Notes under the pieces: model-generated | Databases searched by the model: none | The model's input: the letters and a program-made list of their open reading frames with translations, nothing else | Told to the model about the DNA's origin: nothing | From: a virus | IMG/VR virus record: IMGVR_UViG_3300024999_000029 | Location: 248,001-312,000 of that record | Strand: one strand, 5' to 3' | Length of the DNA stretch: 64,000 nucleotides | Shown: positions 9,659 through 18,991 of the stretch, one piece after another | Layout of the letters: each line of letters opens with the position of its first letter | Numbering within the stretch: position 1 is the stretch's first letter | Position numbers and translations under genes: made by a program

Positions 9659-9826
9659 ATGAAACAATTAAAAGTAGAAATTAAATGTATTAATTGTGGT
9701 GAAAATTTAAACATAACCATTGAAAATAATAAAATAATATCTATTGAATTAAATGATGTTTTACATACTTCTGAAGAAGAAGAAATTAAAAATATATTAG
9801 AAGGACGTGGAATAGAATTTGGATGA
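9659..9826 (+). CDS. Small CxxC protein, unknown function
   Basis: A 55-residue protein (MKQLKVEIKCINCGENLNI) with one CxxC near the N-terminus and an acidic Glu run. It starts 4 nt after the nuclease gene and overlaps the next gene by 8 nt, so the three are probably translated together. Function unknown; one CxxC might form half of a zinc ribbon. Confidence 0.5.
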   Translation: MKQLKVEIKCINCGENLNITIENNKIISIELNDVLHTSEEEEIKNILEGRGIEFG

Positions 9827-10130
9827 AAATGAGTATGTTTACTTTATTGCTAATGGCACAGAAATAAAAATTGGATATACAAAAAATAATATTAAAAAAA
9901 GATTAAAACAACTATCTACAGGTTCTTCTAAAAAATTGTATTTATTAGGTTATATTCATGGTGACAAAAATAAAGAAAAACAATTACACAATCAATTTAG
10001 AAGAATTAATTTAGAATGGTTTAATGCTACAGATGAATTATTGGGATTTATAAACACAAATAATAAAATGAATGTTTATATTGATTGGCTGAATGGTAGG
10101 CTAATGGTCTATAACAAAATGATAGCATAA
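9819..10130 (+). CDS. GIY-YIG-superfamily protein (T5orf172/MUG113-like)
   Basis: A 103-residue protein starting at TTG. It has the layout of the T5orf172/MUG113 branch of GIY-YIG nucleases: YVYFIA strand, IKIGYTKNNIKKRLKQLSTG, a hydrophobic strand LYLLGYIHG, then EKQLHNQF and EWFNA. The helix Arg and the Glu of the EKQLH segment fit the expected catalytic positions. Such proteins in phages are often homing or host-DNA nucleases. It is coupled to the previous small gene; the pair plus the gene at 8338 may form one inserted nuclease cassette (inference). Confidence 0.6.
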   Translation: MDENEYVYFIANGTEIKIGYTKNNIKKRLKQLSTGSSKKLYLLGYIHGDKNKEKQLHNQFRRINLEWFNATDELLGFINTNNKMNVYIDWLNGRLMVYNKMIA

Positions 10131-10160
10131 CTTTGAAAAGCGAAAGGGGGTGAAACATGA

Positions 10161-12008
10161 TTGAAAGATATATTTAAAATACAAGGTAAAGTTGAAATAG
10201 CAGAAGAGGAATTTAACAACAATAAACCATATATTGAATTAATTACCCGTTTGTGCTATTTAGATTATCCGAATTTAAATGGAGTTGGATTATCTTCATC
10301 AGCCTCAGAAGATAGCTTTGCTTCAATTGTTGATATGCCTATTGTAGCAAAAATTAATAATTCCGAGGATGGATTTAAGGGGCATGAAGTTAAAATAGAT
10401 AAAAATGGAAATATTAATTTTGGTACGTCTGCATACGGAACAAATGTTGAATGGTATATAAAAAATGATGAAGTAGATGTACCTAACGTTGGTATAAAAA
10501 CAGTACCATGTTATTTTGCCAAAAGTAAAGTATGGAAAAGATATCCAAAAGTAATTTCTATTATTAAAAAATATATGGACGGAGATGGACTTTACAGTTC
10601 ATGGGAATTACAAGGCGAAGAGTATAATGATAATAAAGATTACAAAGATTATATAAAATTCACTATGTTGGCTAATGCACTTATTGGCGTAGCTCCTGCA
10701 TATGGTAAAAATTCTAAAACATTACAAGTAGCATCTGAAAATAATGAATTTGAAAGAGAGATTAGTATGGCATTATCAGAAGATGTTGCTATTTTATCTG
10801 AAGAAGAAAAAAAGAAAAAATATACCATAGATAATAGCAAAGAAAGTGCAAAAGATGGTTCTTGGTCTGATGTTGATTTGAGTGATATTAAAGAAAAAGT
10901 TCAAAATGCAAGTAATTCTGAATCCTTAGCTAGTGAACTAGGACTTATTTTAAAAGAAGATTGGGAAACAAATAAGTCTAATATAAAATATCCTCATCAT
11001 GTATTTGATGACAACGATACTATGATTTTACATATTAGTGGGTGTCAAGCTGCGTGGTCAAGATTTCAAGGTGAAAATGAAACAGACCAACATGCAATTG
11101 ATCATATAAAAAGTCATTATAAAGAACTTGAATTAAATATGGAAACATTTGAATCAAGTCGAGAAATTAAAAAAGGAGGAAATAAAAGAATGGGAAAAGT
11201 AAAAACTTCCGCAATAACTCTTTTTGATTTATATCAAAAGGCCAGTGATGTGTTGAATCCTAAAGGATGGAATAGTAATCCATATTATGTTCCATGGATG
11301 ATATATCCAGAAGATCGTAAAATTTTATCTTACAATATCAGTAGGGAATCCGAGGATGAGTATATTGTATTTAATTATACAATTGAAAATGATGAAATGT
11401 CTATTGATGAGGGGACTGCTACATCTCTTAGTAAAATTTTATCAGAAAAATTTGAAAATATCGTTAGTAATGTCAATATTGAGGTTAAGTTAGATGAAAC
11501 TGCAAAACTTTTAAGTCAAAAGGAAATTAAAATTTCTGAACTTGAAAAAGATAACGAAAAATTAACTAATGAAATTTCAGAAAAAACAGATGCACTTATC
11601 AAAGCAGGCGAGGAACTTGAAACTTTGAAAACAACTGTATCAGAATTAACACCTTTTAAAGAACAGGTGGAAGAAGCAGAGAAAGTTAAATTAGAGGCTG
11701 AAACTGCTCAGAAGCGTGAAAATTTGAAGAAGTTTGCGACTAAAGGTGGGTTTATATCTGAAGATGAATTAGAATCTAGCGAGGAAATTAAAAAGCTTAT
11801 TGAAGATGTAGATGAAAAATCCATTAAAGCTATTATTGCTGAAAGAGTAATTCAGAAGTTAGATATAGATAAAGGAAATGAAGGTATTGAAATTTCATCT
11901 ACAAATACTAATACTGATACAAAAACTGTCAAGTCTGATTTAAATAGCGAGGATGATGGATTACTTTCAGCGATGGATGTTATTAAAATGATGCTTAAAA
12001 ATAAGTAG
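10161..12008 (+). CDS. Putative prohead protease/scaffold protein
   Basis: A 615-residue protein between portal and capsid genes, where phages encode the maturation protease and scaffold. The N-terminal ~200 residues form a mixed alpha/beta domain with candidate active residues around GHEVKI (73-78). A middle segment (about 235-330, with YPHHVF and HISGCQAAWSRF) resembles linkers seen in some protease-scaffold fusions. The C-terminal ~170 residues are a charged coiled coil (about 455-530), typical of scaffolds. The TTG start fits AAAGGGGGTGA at 10 nt spacing. Catalytic residues cannot be assigned with confidence. Confidence 0.55.
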   Translation: MKDIFKIQGKVEIAEEEFNNNKPYIELITRLCYLDYPNLNGVGLSSSASEDSFASIVDMPIVAKINNSEDGFKGHEVKIDKNGNINFGTSAYGTNVEWYIKNDEVDVPNVGIKTVPCYFAKSKVWKRYPKVISIIKKYMDGDGLYSSWELQGEEYNDNKDYKDYIKFTMLANALIGVAPAYGKNSKTLQVASENNEFEREISMALSEDVAILSEEEKKKKYTIDNSKESAKDGSWSDVDLSDIKEKVQNASNSESLASELGLILKEDWETNKSNIKYPHHVFDDNDTMILHISGCQAAWSRFQGENETDQHAIDHIKSHYKELELNMETFESSREIKKGGNKRMGKVKTSAITLFDLYQKASDVLNPKGWNSNPYYVPWMIYPEDRKILSYNISRESEDEYIVFNYTIENDEMSIDEGTATSLSKILSEKFENIVSNVNIEVKLDETAKLLSQKEIKISELEKDNEKLTNEISEKTDALIKAGEELETLKTTVSELTPFKEQVEEAEKVKLEAETAQKRENLKKFATKGGFISEDELESSEEIKKLIEDVDEKSIKAIIAERVIQKLDIDKGNEGIEISSTNTNTDTKTVKSDLNSEDDGLLSAMDVIKMMLKNK

Positions 12009-12257
12009 ATGGGACTGGTTATATTGGAAAGAGATAATTTAAAATATTTCTATTGCTATAGCCCACCTTTATGTATGTTTTTAGAACAGAAAAATATAAA
12101 AAGCATTAATGAAAAAGATGGTACACATCCTATAACAAAGAAAAAATATAAAGTTTTTTTAAAGGATGAGATATTAGATAATGCTTTGAATGATTGGAAA
12201 CAAGTAAAAGTGGACGCAATTGAATATATTAAAAATAAAAATATAATACAAAATTAA
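12009..12257 (+). CDS. Small head-region protein, paralogue of 5645-5815
   Basis: A protein of up to 82 residues that starts right after the scaffold gene stop. By comparison with its paralogue, the TTG at 12024 (MERDNLKYFYCYSPPL) may be the true start. It is longer at the C-terminus than the paralogue and rich in Lys. Two copies of this small protein on either side of the scaffold gene suggest a role in capsid assembly or decoration, but nothing in the sequence proves it. Confidence 0.5.
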   Translation: MGLVILERDNLKYFYCYSPPLCMFLEQKNIKSINEKDGTHPITKKKYKVFLKDEILDNALNDWKQVKVDAIEYIKNKNIIQN

Positions 12258-12280
12258 AATATTTAAGGAGGAATTTATAC

Positions 12281-12745
12281 ATGTTTAAGTCAATTATAAA
12301 TGGTGTATCAACATCTGAGATCTATAAAATAGATGCAGTTGACATGAAAAGAGGCGCAGTTTTAACTAAGAATTATACTACAAAAATTGCTGCAAAAGCA
12401 AGTGGGGTGGGAAAGGAGATTTATTTTCTTGACTACAATAGCGTTCCTACAGGTCATCAGAGTGATATGGAGATATCTGGTTATGATACCACTATGGATA
12501 CAGTAAAGGCTAGTACTTATGGAGTAGTAAAACATCTTGTTTCTGGTACATGGGCTACAGATCAGGTTGATGCAACAGGACTTGCAGCAGGGGATTATCT
12601 TATAGCAGGTACAACTACAAACGTTGGAAAATTAATTAAAGCTGTGGCTACAAACATTGTAACACTGAGATATGTTGGAATATACGATGACGCAGGGCAT
12701 ACGCTTTATGCGTTTGAAATTATTCCAGAACACACAGTAGCGTAA
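12281..12745 (+). CDS. Probable capsid decoration protein
   Basis: A 154-residue beta-rich protein between scaffold and major capsid protein, where head decoration proteins of the lambda gpD kind usually lie. Gly-, Thr- and Ala-rich strands (GLAAGDYLIAGTTTNVGKL) fit a compact beta barrel. There is a strong AAGGAGG site. The role is inferred from position and composition only. Confidence 0.55.
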   Translation: MFKSIINGVSTSEIYKIDAVDMKRGAVLTKNYTTKIAAKASGVGKEIYFLDYNSVPTGHQSDMEISGYDTTMDTVKASTYGVVKHLVSGTWATDQVDATGLAAGDYLIAGTTTNVGKLIKAVATNIVTLRYVGIYDDAGHTLYAFEIIPEHTVA

Positions 12746-12759
12746 TTAAAATATAAAAA
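12745..12759 (+). promoter_or_regulatory. AT-rich intergenic motif before capsid gene
   Basis: ATTAAAATATAAAAA abuts the AAGGAGG of the major capsid gene. If it is a promoter, the mRNA would start almost at the ribosome binding site. Confidence 0.4.
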
Positions 12760-12777
12760 GGAGGAAAATTAATAATT

Positions 12778-13785
12778 ATGAAAACAAATTTATATACAAG
12801 TGAATTGGCATCAGCTATTCAAGAAAAAAATATAATCGAATTATCAGAAAGAGCTAAATTTAATAAACTTGACGAATCAGACAAAGAAGTCATTGAACTG
12901 CTTGACACATTCGCACATGAAATAGGTAACAGTGGTAAATCAAGTGAAAACACAACTCTTGTTTCTGAACTTATTAAAAAGACTGTTGAACCTATGGTTT
13001 TTCAGCCTGATAGTTCAATATTGTCCAATATGTTCAACATGGGTTCTATAGGGGAATTTGATGAAACATCTTATACTGGTCTTCCTAAGAATACTATAAA
13101 AGTATATGATGCAGTTAGGGGCGGCAACGTACCTAAGTCATATGTTGACCCAGGTTTGTTTACACCTACAAAATTTGCACTTCAGGCTGAAACCGAATTG
13201 GATTATTCCGATTTGCGTAGGAATGGTTGGAAATCAATCTCTAAAATGACTGAACTTACTAGAGAGTCCCTTGAGCAGGAAATGTTCTATAGGCTGTTTA
13301 CTGGTGTTGACTCAGCATTAGATGCATTGACTGGGGATCAAGATATAGACACTGGTTCTGCTTTAACTTTGACTAATGCGGATACTTTTTCCAGATATAT
13401 CCGTGATATGTCTGAAGGTAATCCTTTTATGGTTGGTCTTAGTAAATATGTTGATACCATGGCTCGTATGGACGGTGCTGAAAAATATTTATCTGATGAA
13501 TTAAAGAATGAATTAAATAGGGTCGGTAGACTTGCTATGTATGATGGTGTATTACTTTCATCTATTCCTACAGCAAAGAAAACTGCTTCTGGTAAAACTT
13601 TAGTTCCTGATAAGAGAATTTTTGGTATTGCTGGACAGATTGGCGAAGCTCAGTTACGTGGTGAGTTAAGAATGTATGACACTTACGACAATGACGCAGA
13701 AAAAGTTAAACTGAAATTTACTGGTTTTGACTTCGAATATGTAATTTATTATCTTGATAAGATAGCTAGAATTACATTTGCATAG
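12778..13785 (+). CDS. Major capsid protein
   Basis: A 335-residue protein with the layout of an HK97-fold capsid protein: a helical N-terminal arm (1-70), then SILSNMFNMGSIGEFDETSYTG as N-arm/E-loop region, a long spine-helix region ('TRESLEQEMFYRLFTGV', about 161-177) and a beta-rich C-terminus. Length, position after scaffold and decoration genes, a strong AGGAGG site and codon use richer than its neighbours all fit the most abundant virion protein. Confidence 0.85.
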   Translation: MKTNLYTSELASAIQEKNIIELSERAKFNKLDESDKEVIELLDTFAHEIGNSGKSSENTTLVSELIKKTVEPMVFQPDSSILSNMFNMGSIGEFDETSYTGLPKNTIKVYDAVRGGNVPKSYVDPGLFTPTKFALQAETELDYSDLRRNGWKSISKMTELTRESLEQEMFYRLFTGVDSALDALTGDQDIDTGSALTLTNADTFSRYIRDMSEGNPFMVGLSKYVDTMARMDGAEKYLSDELKNELNRVGRLAMYDGVLLSSIPTAKKTASGKTLVPDKRIFGIAGQIGEAQLRGELRMYDTYDNDAEKVKLKFTGFDFEYVIYYLDKIARITFA

Positions 13786-13835
13786 GATTAATAATCAATT
13801 TGTATTGAAATTTAAATTAATACAGCAATAATATA

Positions 13836-13880
13836 AGACAGAGTATAGATTCTTTATGATGAAATACTCTGTCTATAATA
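13836..13880 (+). terminator. Stem-loop after capsid gene
   Basis: An 11-bp perfect stem (AGACAGAGTAT / ATACTCTGTCT) with a 17-nt loop. There is no clean T-run, so it may be an attenuator or an mRNA-stabilising hairpin that limits transcription past the capsid gene. Confidence 0.55.
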
Positions 13881-13909
13881 TTATGAAAAAAATGAAAGGA
13901 AGAATTTAA

Positions 13910-14674
13910 ATGGATTCGTTAAATGGGAAAATTAAAGTATTGAATTATGAATTATCTCCAGTTGGATTCCCTAGCACAGTAAATCCTAAAGGTATTTTCA
14001 TCGAAGCAAGAGATGAAGATAATGAATATAAAATGGAACGAGTTTTGTGGGAAGATGTAGAGTTAGAAAATGGAAAATCTGATTTATTTAAAGTTGGAAG
14101 ATTAAGATTTCATCCAGATGAAGAAGAAGAAATATACAAAAAATTAGGTATTGAAGACAAAGAAAATATAAAGACAGATAAAGAATTAATGTCAATTCTT
14201 ACGAATGACAATATTGAAAACTTAAAGAAAATAAACGCAATAAAATCTATTACATTAATTACCAGAATGAAAAGCATATTATTTAAAATGGAACGAGTGA
14301 ACAAAACTCCTCCTCATAATGTGATAGCTGTAGTAAGTGAAAGATGTGAAGAGTTAAAAAATGGTGGAAAGAAAAATGAAAATAGTGTAGTTGCGAGGAT
14401 AATGGCAACGGATAAACAGCATAACGATGAAAGTAAATTACAGAATACTATAGATAGCCTTGCGAAGGAAGTTGAATTACTTAAAACTGACAAGGCGAAT
14501 ACTGAATCACAATCTCATGATGCATTACAAGATTTGTTAAAAATTGTGCAAGATTTGAAGGCAGAGAATGCTGAATTAAAAAAGGGTGTGTCTGCGGAAT
14601 CTGAAAGTGAAGTTGTAAAAGATAATGATAAAGACGAAGTTAAAAAGGCTGGTAGACCAGCTACTAAAAAATAA
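13910..14674 (+). CDS. Hypothetical head protein with coiled-coil tail
   Basis: A 254-residue protein with a small N-terminal beta domain (1-65), an acidic middle and a C-terminal coiled coil (about 180-225). It ends in a basic KKAGRPATKK tail like an AT-hook, echoing the ARPKGSTNK start of the portal. It lies between capsid and connector genes, so a head-completion or DNA-contacting role is possible. No family recognised. Confidence 0.5.
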   Translation: MDSLNGKIKVLNYELSPVGFPSTVNPKGIFIEARDEDNEYKMERVLWEDVELENGKSDLFKVGRLRFHPDEEEEIYKKLGIEDKENIKTDKELMSILTNDNIENLKKINAIKSITLITRMKSILFKMERVNKTPPHNVIAVVSERCEELKNGGKKNENSVVARIMATDKQHNDESKLQNTIDSLAKEVELLKTDKANTESQSHDALQDLLKIVQDLKAENAELKKGVSAESESEVVKDNDKDEVKKAGRPATKK

Positions 14675-14694
14675 AAAAAGGGGTTGGGTAAATT

Positions 14695-15183
14695 TTGAGT
14701 ACTTCTTACCAAATATTAAGTGATAAATTCACCAAAAGACTTGTGAATGATAAAAATTTCATGAATTATAGTTCAGATTTATCCCAATCAGAAATTGAAA
14801 CCTTAGTTGAAGATCATATTAAAGACTTAATTGATCAGTCTGTTGGAATGATTTATAAATATGGAACTCCTGATGTTAATTTCTATGATAAAGATGATAC
14901 AGCAGAAACTTTTAATTTTGATTTTGTAAATCAAGAAGTTAGTCTTTTTATTGAAGTCATGTACTATTGCTATATGTCTGAAGATCGTAATAAATTACAT
15001 ATCCTTGGGCTTACTTTTCGCTCAAGTGAGCTAGCAGTATTCTCTCCAGCGGCAGATAGGGATAGTTATATTGCAATGCTTAAGGGTATTGAGATAAACG
15101 TTATTAATTCTATAAGTGATTACTTAGCAAGAGATAGGTTAACATGGCAGTATAAATCAATTTATACTAGCACTACTAGTTAG
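14695..15183 (+). CDS. Head-tail connector protein (probable)
   Basis: A 162-residue, mostly helical protein with a TTG start after AAAAAGGGG. Position right after the capsid region and the helical composition fit the gp6/gp15-like adaptor that caps the portal. Its TAG stop is in the same frame as the next gene, with no other stop between them. Confidence 0.55.
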   Translation: MSTSYQILSDKFTKRLVNDKNFMNYSSDLSQSEIETLVEDHIKDLIDQSVGMIYKYGTPDVNFYDKDDTAETFNFDFVNQEVSLFIEVMYYCYMSEDRNKLHILGLTFRSSELAVFSPAADRDSYIAMLKGIEINVINSISDYLARDRLTWQYKSIYTSTTS

Positions 15184-15195
15184 GGGGCGATTATA

Positions 15196-16431
15196 ATAGA
15201 TATAGATACTACTTATTTAAAAAATTATATTCGCTCTAATGTAAAATCTAGTGGTGATTTACAAAATTTATCAGATAGGTATAGTCAACAATATAATGAA
15301 GCTATCTCTAAGTTTGATGTGCTTATTAATTCAGACCGTGCCGACAAAATTTTTAAAGACGATATTTCTTATAAATGCATTGTTGATTATGGAATACAAA
15401 TAAAACAAAACAATTTAAAAAACCAATATACTAAAGAAATTTGGACTACACATAGTGATGGATTTAAAGTTGGAGATTTTGTAGAATTTGAAAATAAGGC
15501 TTCTAAAGAAAAAGTTCCTTATTTATTTATCAAAGGCGCTGAGAGTAAAGAGGGTTATGATGCTTTCTTTATGCAAAAGACTAATAATAATTTGAGTTTT
15601 GTTAAAAATCATATTTCATATACAGTGCCATGTGTAATTACAGCATCTGGTAATAGTATGGGTATGGATACAGATGAGATGAAGTATATATCTGAAATTG
15701 GTGACTTCATTATAGTTAGATGTGCGAACACTTCTGAATCGCAGAATATAGATGTAAATCAAATTTTTAAATTGGGAAAATGGAATTGGAGAGTAGAAAG
15801 TGTATCGGATATAATTGAGCCAAATTTATTGGTTATGAAAATGACTTGGGTTGCTGAGAGTGCTGATACGCACACGTATACGGTTGACATATTGAATGGA
15901 AGTGCAAGTATTCAAAATGGTAGTACTCTTCAGTTAAATGTAAATGTATTAGATAATGGAGAAATTATATCACCTACCCCAACAATTACTTACGTTTCAT
16001 CAGATATAACAAAAGCAAGTGTTTCTACTTCGGGTATTGTAACTGCTGTTAGTGAAGGTAGTTGTACTATTACAGCAACATCTAATGGAGTTAGTAATAG
16101 TGTTTCAATTACGGTAACTAATGTTGTTTCTGATAATATAACATACACATTAACTTCAGTAAGCCAACCAGATTATGAAATAAAAACAGGAGTAACAAAA
16201 ACTTACATTGCTAAGAAATTTAACAATGGAATAGAAGTTACTGGAATACAATTTAATTTTGAAGTTATTGCTACTAGTGTTCCAAGTTCAGCTTATACAT
16301 TAAACATTATTGATACAAAAAGTTGTTCAATCAAATGTAATCAATATGTTTATAATATTGTACTTCGTGCTACTGAAAATACAACGAGTAATTTTGTTGA
16401 CAAGACTATTAAACTTAGAAGTCCATTGTGA
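15196..16431 (+). CDS. Head closure protein with Ig-like (Big2) domain, probable ATA start
   Basis: The frame is open from the preceding TAG (15181) with no ATG, GTG or TTG before 15319. The segment up to 15319 encodes natural-looking protein (DIDTTYLKNYIRSNVKSS), so the GTG at 15319 is too far in. AGGGGGCG at 15182-15189 points to ATA at 15196, giving about 411 residues. The N-terminal ~235 residues probably form the neck or head-closure domain. A Big2 Ig-like domain follows (ITYVSSDITKASVSTSG, then GIVTAVSEGSCTITATS), then another beta domain. Ig domains on neck proteins often aid surface binding. Confidence 0.55.
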   Translation: MDIDTTYLKNYIRSNVKSSGDLQNLSDRYSQQYNEAISKFDVLINSDRADKIFKDDISYKCIVDYGIQIKQNNLKNQYTKEIWTTHSDGFKVGDFVEFENKASKEKVPYLFIKGAESKEGYDAFFMQKTNNNLSFVKNHISYTVPCVITASGNSMGMDTDEMKYISEIGDFIIVRCANTSESQNIDVNQIFKLGKWNWRVESVSDIIEPNLLVMKMTWVAESADTHTYTVDILNGSASIQNGSTLQLNVNVLDNGEIISPTPTITYVSSDITKASVSTSGIVTAVSEGSCTITATSNGVSNSVSITVTNVVSDNITYTLTSVSQPDYEIKTGVTKTYIAKKFNNGIEVTGIQFNFEVIATSVPSSAYTLNIIDTKSCSIKCNQYVYNIVLRATENTTSNFVDKTIKLRSPL

Positions 16432-16450
16432 TGAAAGGAGTGTATATATC

Positions 16451-16939
16451 ATAGCTAATAAATTTGAGGATTTAAGTCTTAATAAAATAAAAATTATGGA
16501 AGCAATTTACAACAATGATAATATTATTAAAGCTTTATTATATCGAAAAGAAACTCCTAGCTTTCTTGATAGGGTTGTACCATCAGATTATGATCGTACA
16601 TCACTCCTATATTCTCAGATATGGCCTTGGAAGTACATTCCTCAGATAACTGACGAAGCAAATATATATATAACTAGCAATTTTGTTTTCAAGCCTCATG
16701 ATAATATGTATAAGATTTCAAACTTTTATCTATATGTTATTTGTCACAAAAGTTTGATGGGATGTGACCAGGGACTTGTAAATGACTTCATTTTATCAGA
16801 ATTGGATAATATTTTTAACCAGTCACGCTTGGTGGGTATAGGACGAGTACAGTTTGAGGGGATGTATGAATTTTCTACAGACAATTCATCGACTTTTTTG
16901 GGCAGCTGCATCGAATATAAAACTTTTGAGTTCAATTAG
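16451..16939 (+). CDS. Tail terminator/completion protein, probable ATA start
   Basis: The frame has no usual start near the ribosome binding site AAAGGAG (16434-16440). ATA at 16451 lies 10 nt downstream and opens IANKFEDLSLNKIKIM, where a Met-Ala start would be normal. An in-frame ATG further up (16310) lies deep inside the previous gene. The 163-residue product (LLYSQIWPWKYIPQIT near the middle) has the size and place of a tail terminator or completion protein just before the tube genes. The family assignment is by position. Confidence 0.5.
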   Translation: MANKFEDLSLNKIKIMEAIYNNDNIIKALLYRKETPSFLDRVVPSDYDRTSLLYSQIWPWKYIPQITDEANIYITSNFVFKPHDNMYKISNFYLYVICHKSLMGCDQGLVNDFILSELDNIFNQSRLVGIGRVQFEGMYEFSTDNSSTFLGSCIEYKTFEFN

Positions 16940-16947
16940 GTGATTAT

Positions 16948-17676
16948 ATGAATGAAAATACAAATATAAAAGAATATATTGAAGAAGAATTATCTTTAAA
17001 ATTACTTGCAGGAGATTCAATTAATATAGATGGGATTGGGAATATTTATCCTTTAAAATTAAAAGAAATTAAAGATATGGGTGAACAAATATATAATTAT
17101 TTTTTATCTGTTTTAACTATTAAACCAGATGAGACTCCAAACAATATATCATTATTTGATTTTATATTGCAAAATTGTATATACGGTGATGAACAATATA
17201 GGTATTTAGTTTTACATGCATTGGCATGTTTTTTAAAAGATAAAATAACTTTACGTGAATTTGGTTTTATTGTAGGTGATTCTGAGGATAAATTTATTAA
17301 TAAAGACAATTATAATGAAATATATAAAATTATCTTATTGCAAAATTGCCTAAAAAATCAAATAGATGAATATAATCCTGCCAATGAAAGAGCAAAAGAA
17401 TTAATTGAAAGACTGAAAAAAAGCAAAGCAAATAAAACAATTCAAAAAAACAATGCAAATCTAGCAAGTGTAATTTCTGGAGTAGTCTGGAAGTCAAAAA
17501 ACATTGATATTTTTAACGTGTGGGATTTAACGGTTTATCAATTATATGATGCTTTGTATAGATTAAATATTTTAGATGAATTTGACAATATGATGTTTGC
17601 TTATTACACAGGGAACATCAGAAAAGAAGATATAGATTTTAAGAATTTAAGTTGGGTTAAAAAATACGAGACTTAA
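16948..17676 (+). CDS. Hypothetical tail-region protein
   Basis: A 242-residue, largely helical protein 8 nt downstream of the tail terminator candidate. The C-terminal part (FNVWDLTVYQLYDALYRLNI, about 190-209) looks like a conserved segment seen in neck or tail-assembly proteins of some Firmicutes phages (from memory). Nothing more specific can be assigned. An assembly factor for the tube protein encoded next is a reasonable guess. Confidence 0.45.
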   Translation: MNENTNIKEYIEEELSLKLLAGDSINIDGIGNIYPLKLKEIKDMGEQIYNYFLSVLTIKPDETPNNISLFDFILQNCIYGDEQYRYLVLHALACFLKDKITLREFGFIVGDSEDKFINKDNYNEIYKIILLQNCLKNQIDEYNPANERAKELIERLKKSKANKTIQKNNANLASVISGVVWKSKNIDIFNVWDLTVYQLYDALYRLNILDEFDNMMFAYYTGNIRKEDIDFKNLSWVKKYET

Positions 17677-17731
17677 ATTCTTTTTATTTTATATAAAACA
17701 AAAAATAATAAAATAAGGAGGAATTATACAC

Positions 17732-18520
17732 ATGGCAACACCTAGACAATACGCTGTCCGAGAAGTAGCACTTTGCACGTTTTATAATATTACTACTGGA
17801 AATCCTATAGTATTTCTTGAAAATTTAAAAACATCTGGTGTGGAAAATACTGGAGAAACCGTCTATAGCCGAGGGGGAAGAGGAAATCCAAAGATTGTAG
17901 GATTTTCTGGAAACCGTGAAGGTAAAATAACACTTCAGGATGCAGTATTTACAAATGAAGTAATGGCAATGCTTACTGGTAATAATATAGTTACTGGTGC
18001 ACAGAATGTTTATAAGAGGGAAACTCTTATTGTAGCTTCTGGATTAACTGTAACTTTAACAAAGACTCCAGTTGGTGATCCTATTAGAGTAGCAGAACTT
18101 AATACAGACGGTGGAGATGGAACAGTTTATGTAAAAGACACAGTTTTAGGAGCAGGTAAATATACAATTGCAGGAAAAGTAGTAACTTTTAATACTGGTG
18201 ACGTAATTGTAGGAGATAAGATTATTGTTTATTACAAGATGGCAACAGATGCTACAGCTAGTAGAATGCTTGTAACTTCTGATAACTTTGCAGGAAGTTT
18301 CAAAGTTGTTTTGGATTGTCTTGTAAGAGACGTTTTAACTAAACAAGATTTTGCTGCTCAGATTATAGTACACAATGCAAAAATGGAAGACAATTGGAAT
18401 TTTTCATTCTCAGCAGATGGCGATCCTAGTGTACTTGATATACCATTAGAAATCTTGAAGCCCGCTGTTGGTACAGAGATGTGGGAGATGGTAGTTTTTG
18501 ACAATTCTTTAGCTCTATAA
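17732..18520 (+). CDS. Major tail tube protein
   Basis: A 262-residue beta-rich protein with high Gly/Thr/Val content, a strong AAGGAGG site, and a place after the terminator-like gene. GRGNPKIVGFSGNREGKIT (51-69) and DNWNFSFSADGDPSVLDIP near the C-terminus are consistent with a tube protein. No sheath gene precedes it, so the tail is probably siphovirus-type. Confidence 0.7.
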   Translation: MATPRQYAVREVALCTFYNITTGNPIVFLENLKTSGVENTGETVYSRGGRGNPKIVGFSGNREGKITLQDAVFTNEVMAMLTGNNIVTGAQNVYKRETLIVASGLTVTLTKTPVGDPIRVAELNTDGGDGTVYVKDTVLGAGKYTIAGKVVTFNTGDVIVGDKIIVYYKMATDATASRMLVTSDNFAGSFKVVLDCLVRDVLTKQDFAAQIIVHNAKMEDNWNFSFSADGDPSVLDIPLEILKPAVGTEMWEMVVFDNSLAL

Positions 18521-18540
18521 TAAATAAAATATAAATGTTT

Positions 18541-18575
18541 AAAGAGGATAAGATTAATTATTCTCTTTATTTTTG
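18541..18575 (+). terminator. Stem-loop after tail tube gene
   Basis: An imperfect AAAGAGGATAA / TTATTCTCTTT stem is followed by ATTTTTG. Possible partial terminator, reducing transcription past the abundant tube gene. Confidence 0.5.
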
Positions 18576-18590
18576 TATTGAGGTGATAAA

Positions 18591-18854
18591 ATGGCAAAAC
18601 AAGCTAAAAACACTGATTTAGAAGAACAAGTAAATATTGATAATTTTAAGATTATAGATATTGAATTAGGCGAAATATATTTGTTAGTAAACGATAAGGA
18701 AATTAAAACAACTATTGAAATTGATGAATATGAGAGAGTTTTTATAGTAAATCATAAAAATAAATATATAGGAAAATTGATCAAAGTAAAGTATTTTGGT
18801 AATATTGAAAATTATGAAATATTACCAATAAAAGAATGGATTATTAAAATATAA
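18591..18854 (+). CDS. Small hypothetical protein
   Basis: 87 residues, acidic with Ile/Lys-rich beta strands (FKIIDIELGEIYLLVNDKE). It sits between two stem-loops directly after the tube gene. No family recognised; a small tail-decoration protein would fit the position. Confidence 0.5.
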   Translation: MAKQAKNTDLEEQVNIDNFKIIDIELGEIYLLVNDKEIKTTIEIDEYERVFIVNHKNKYIGKLIKVKYFGNIENYEILPIKEWIIKI

Positions 18855-18862
18855 CTTCAACG

Positions 18863-18895
18863 GGTAGGAAGAGATTCTTCTCTCCTACCTTATTT
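18863..18895 (+). terminator. Stem-loop
   Basis: GGTAGGAAGAG / CTCTCCTACC stem, loop ATTCTT, then TTATTTCATTT. Marks the end of the tube transcript and the start of the fibre region. Confidence 0.5.
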
Positions 18896-18991
18896 CATTT
18901 CAAAAAAACAATTCTTACAACTCAAAAAATTCAATAAATACATAGTTTTATATAAAATTAAAAACTCAAAAATGAAAGGAATGATATAAAA

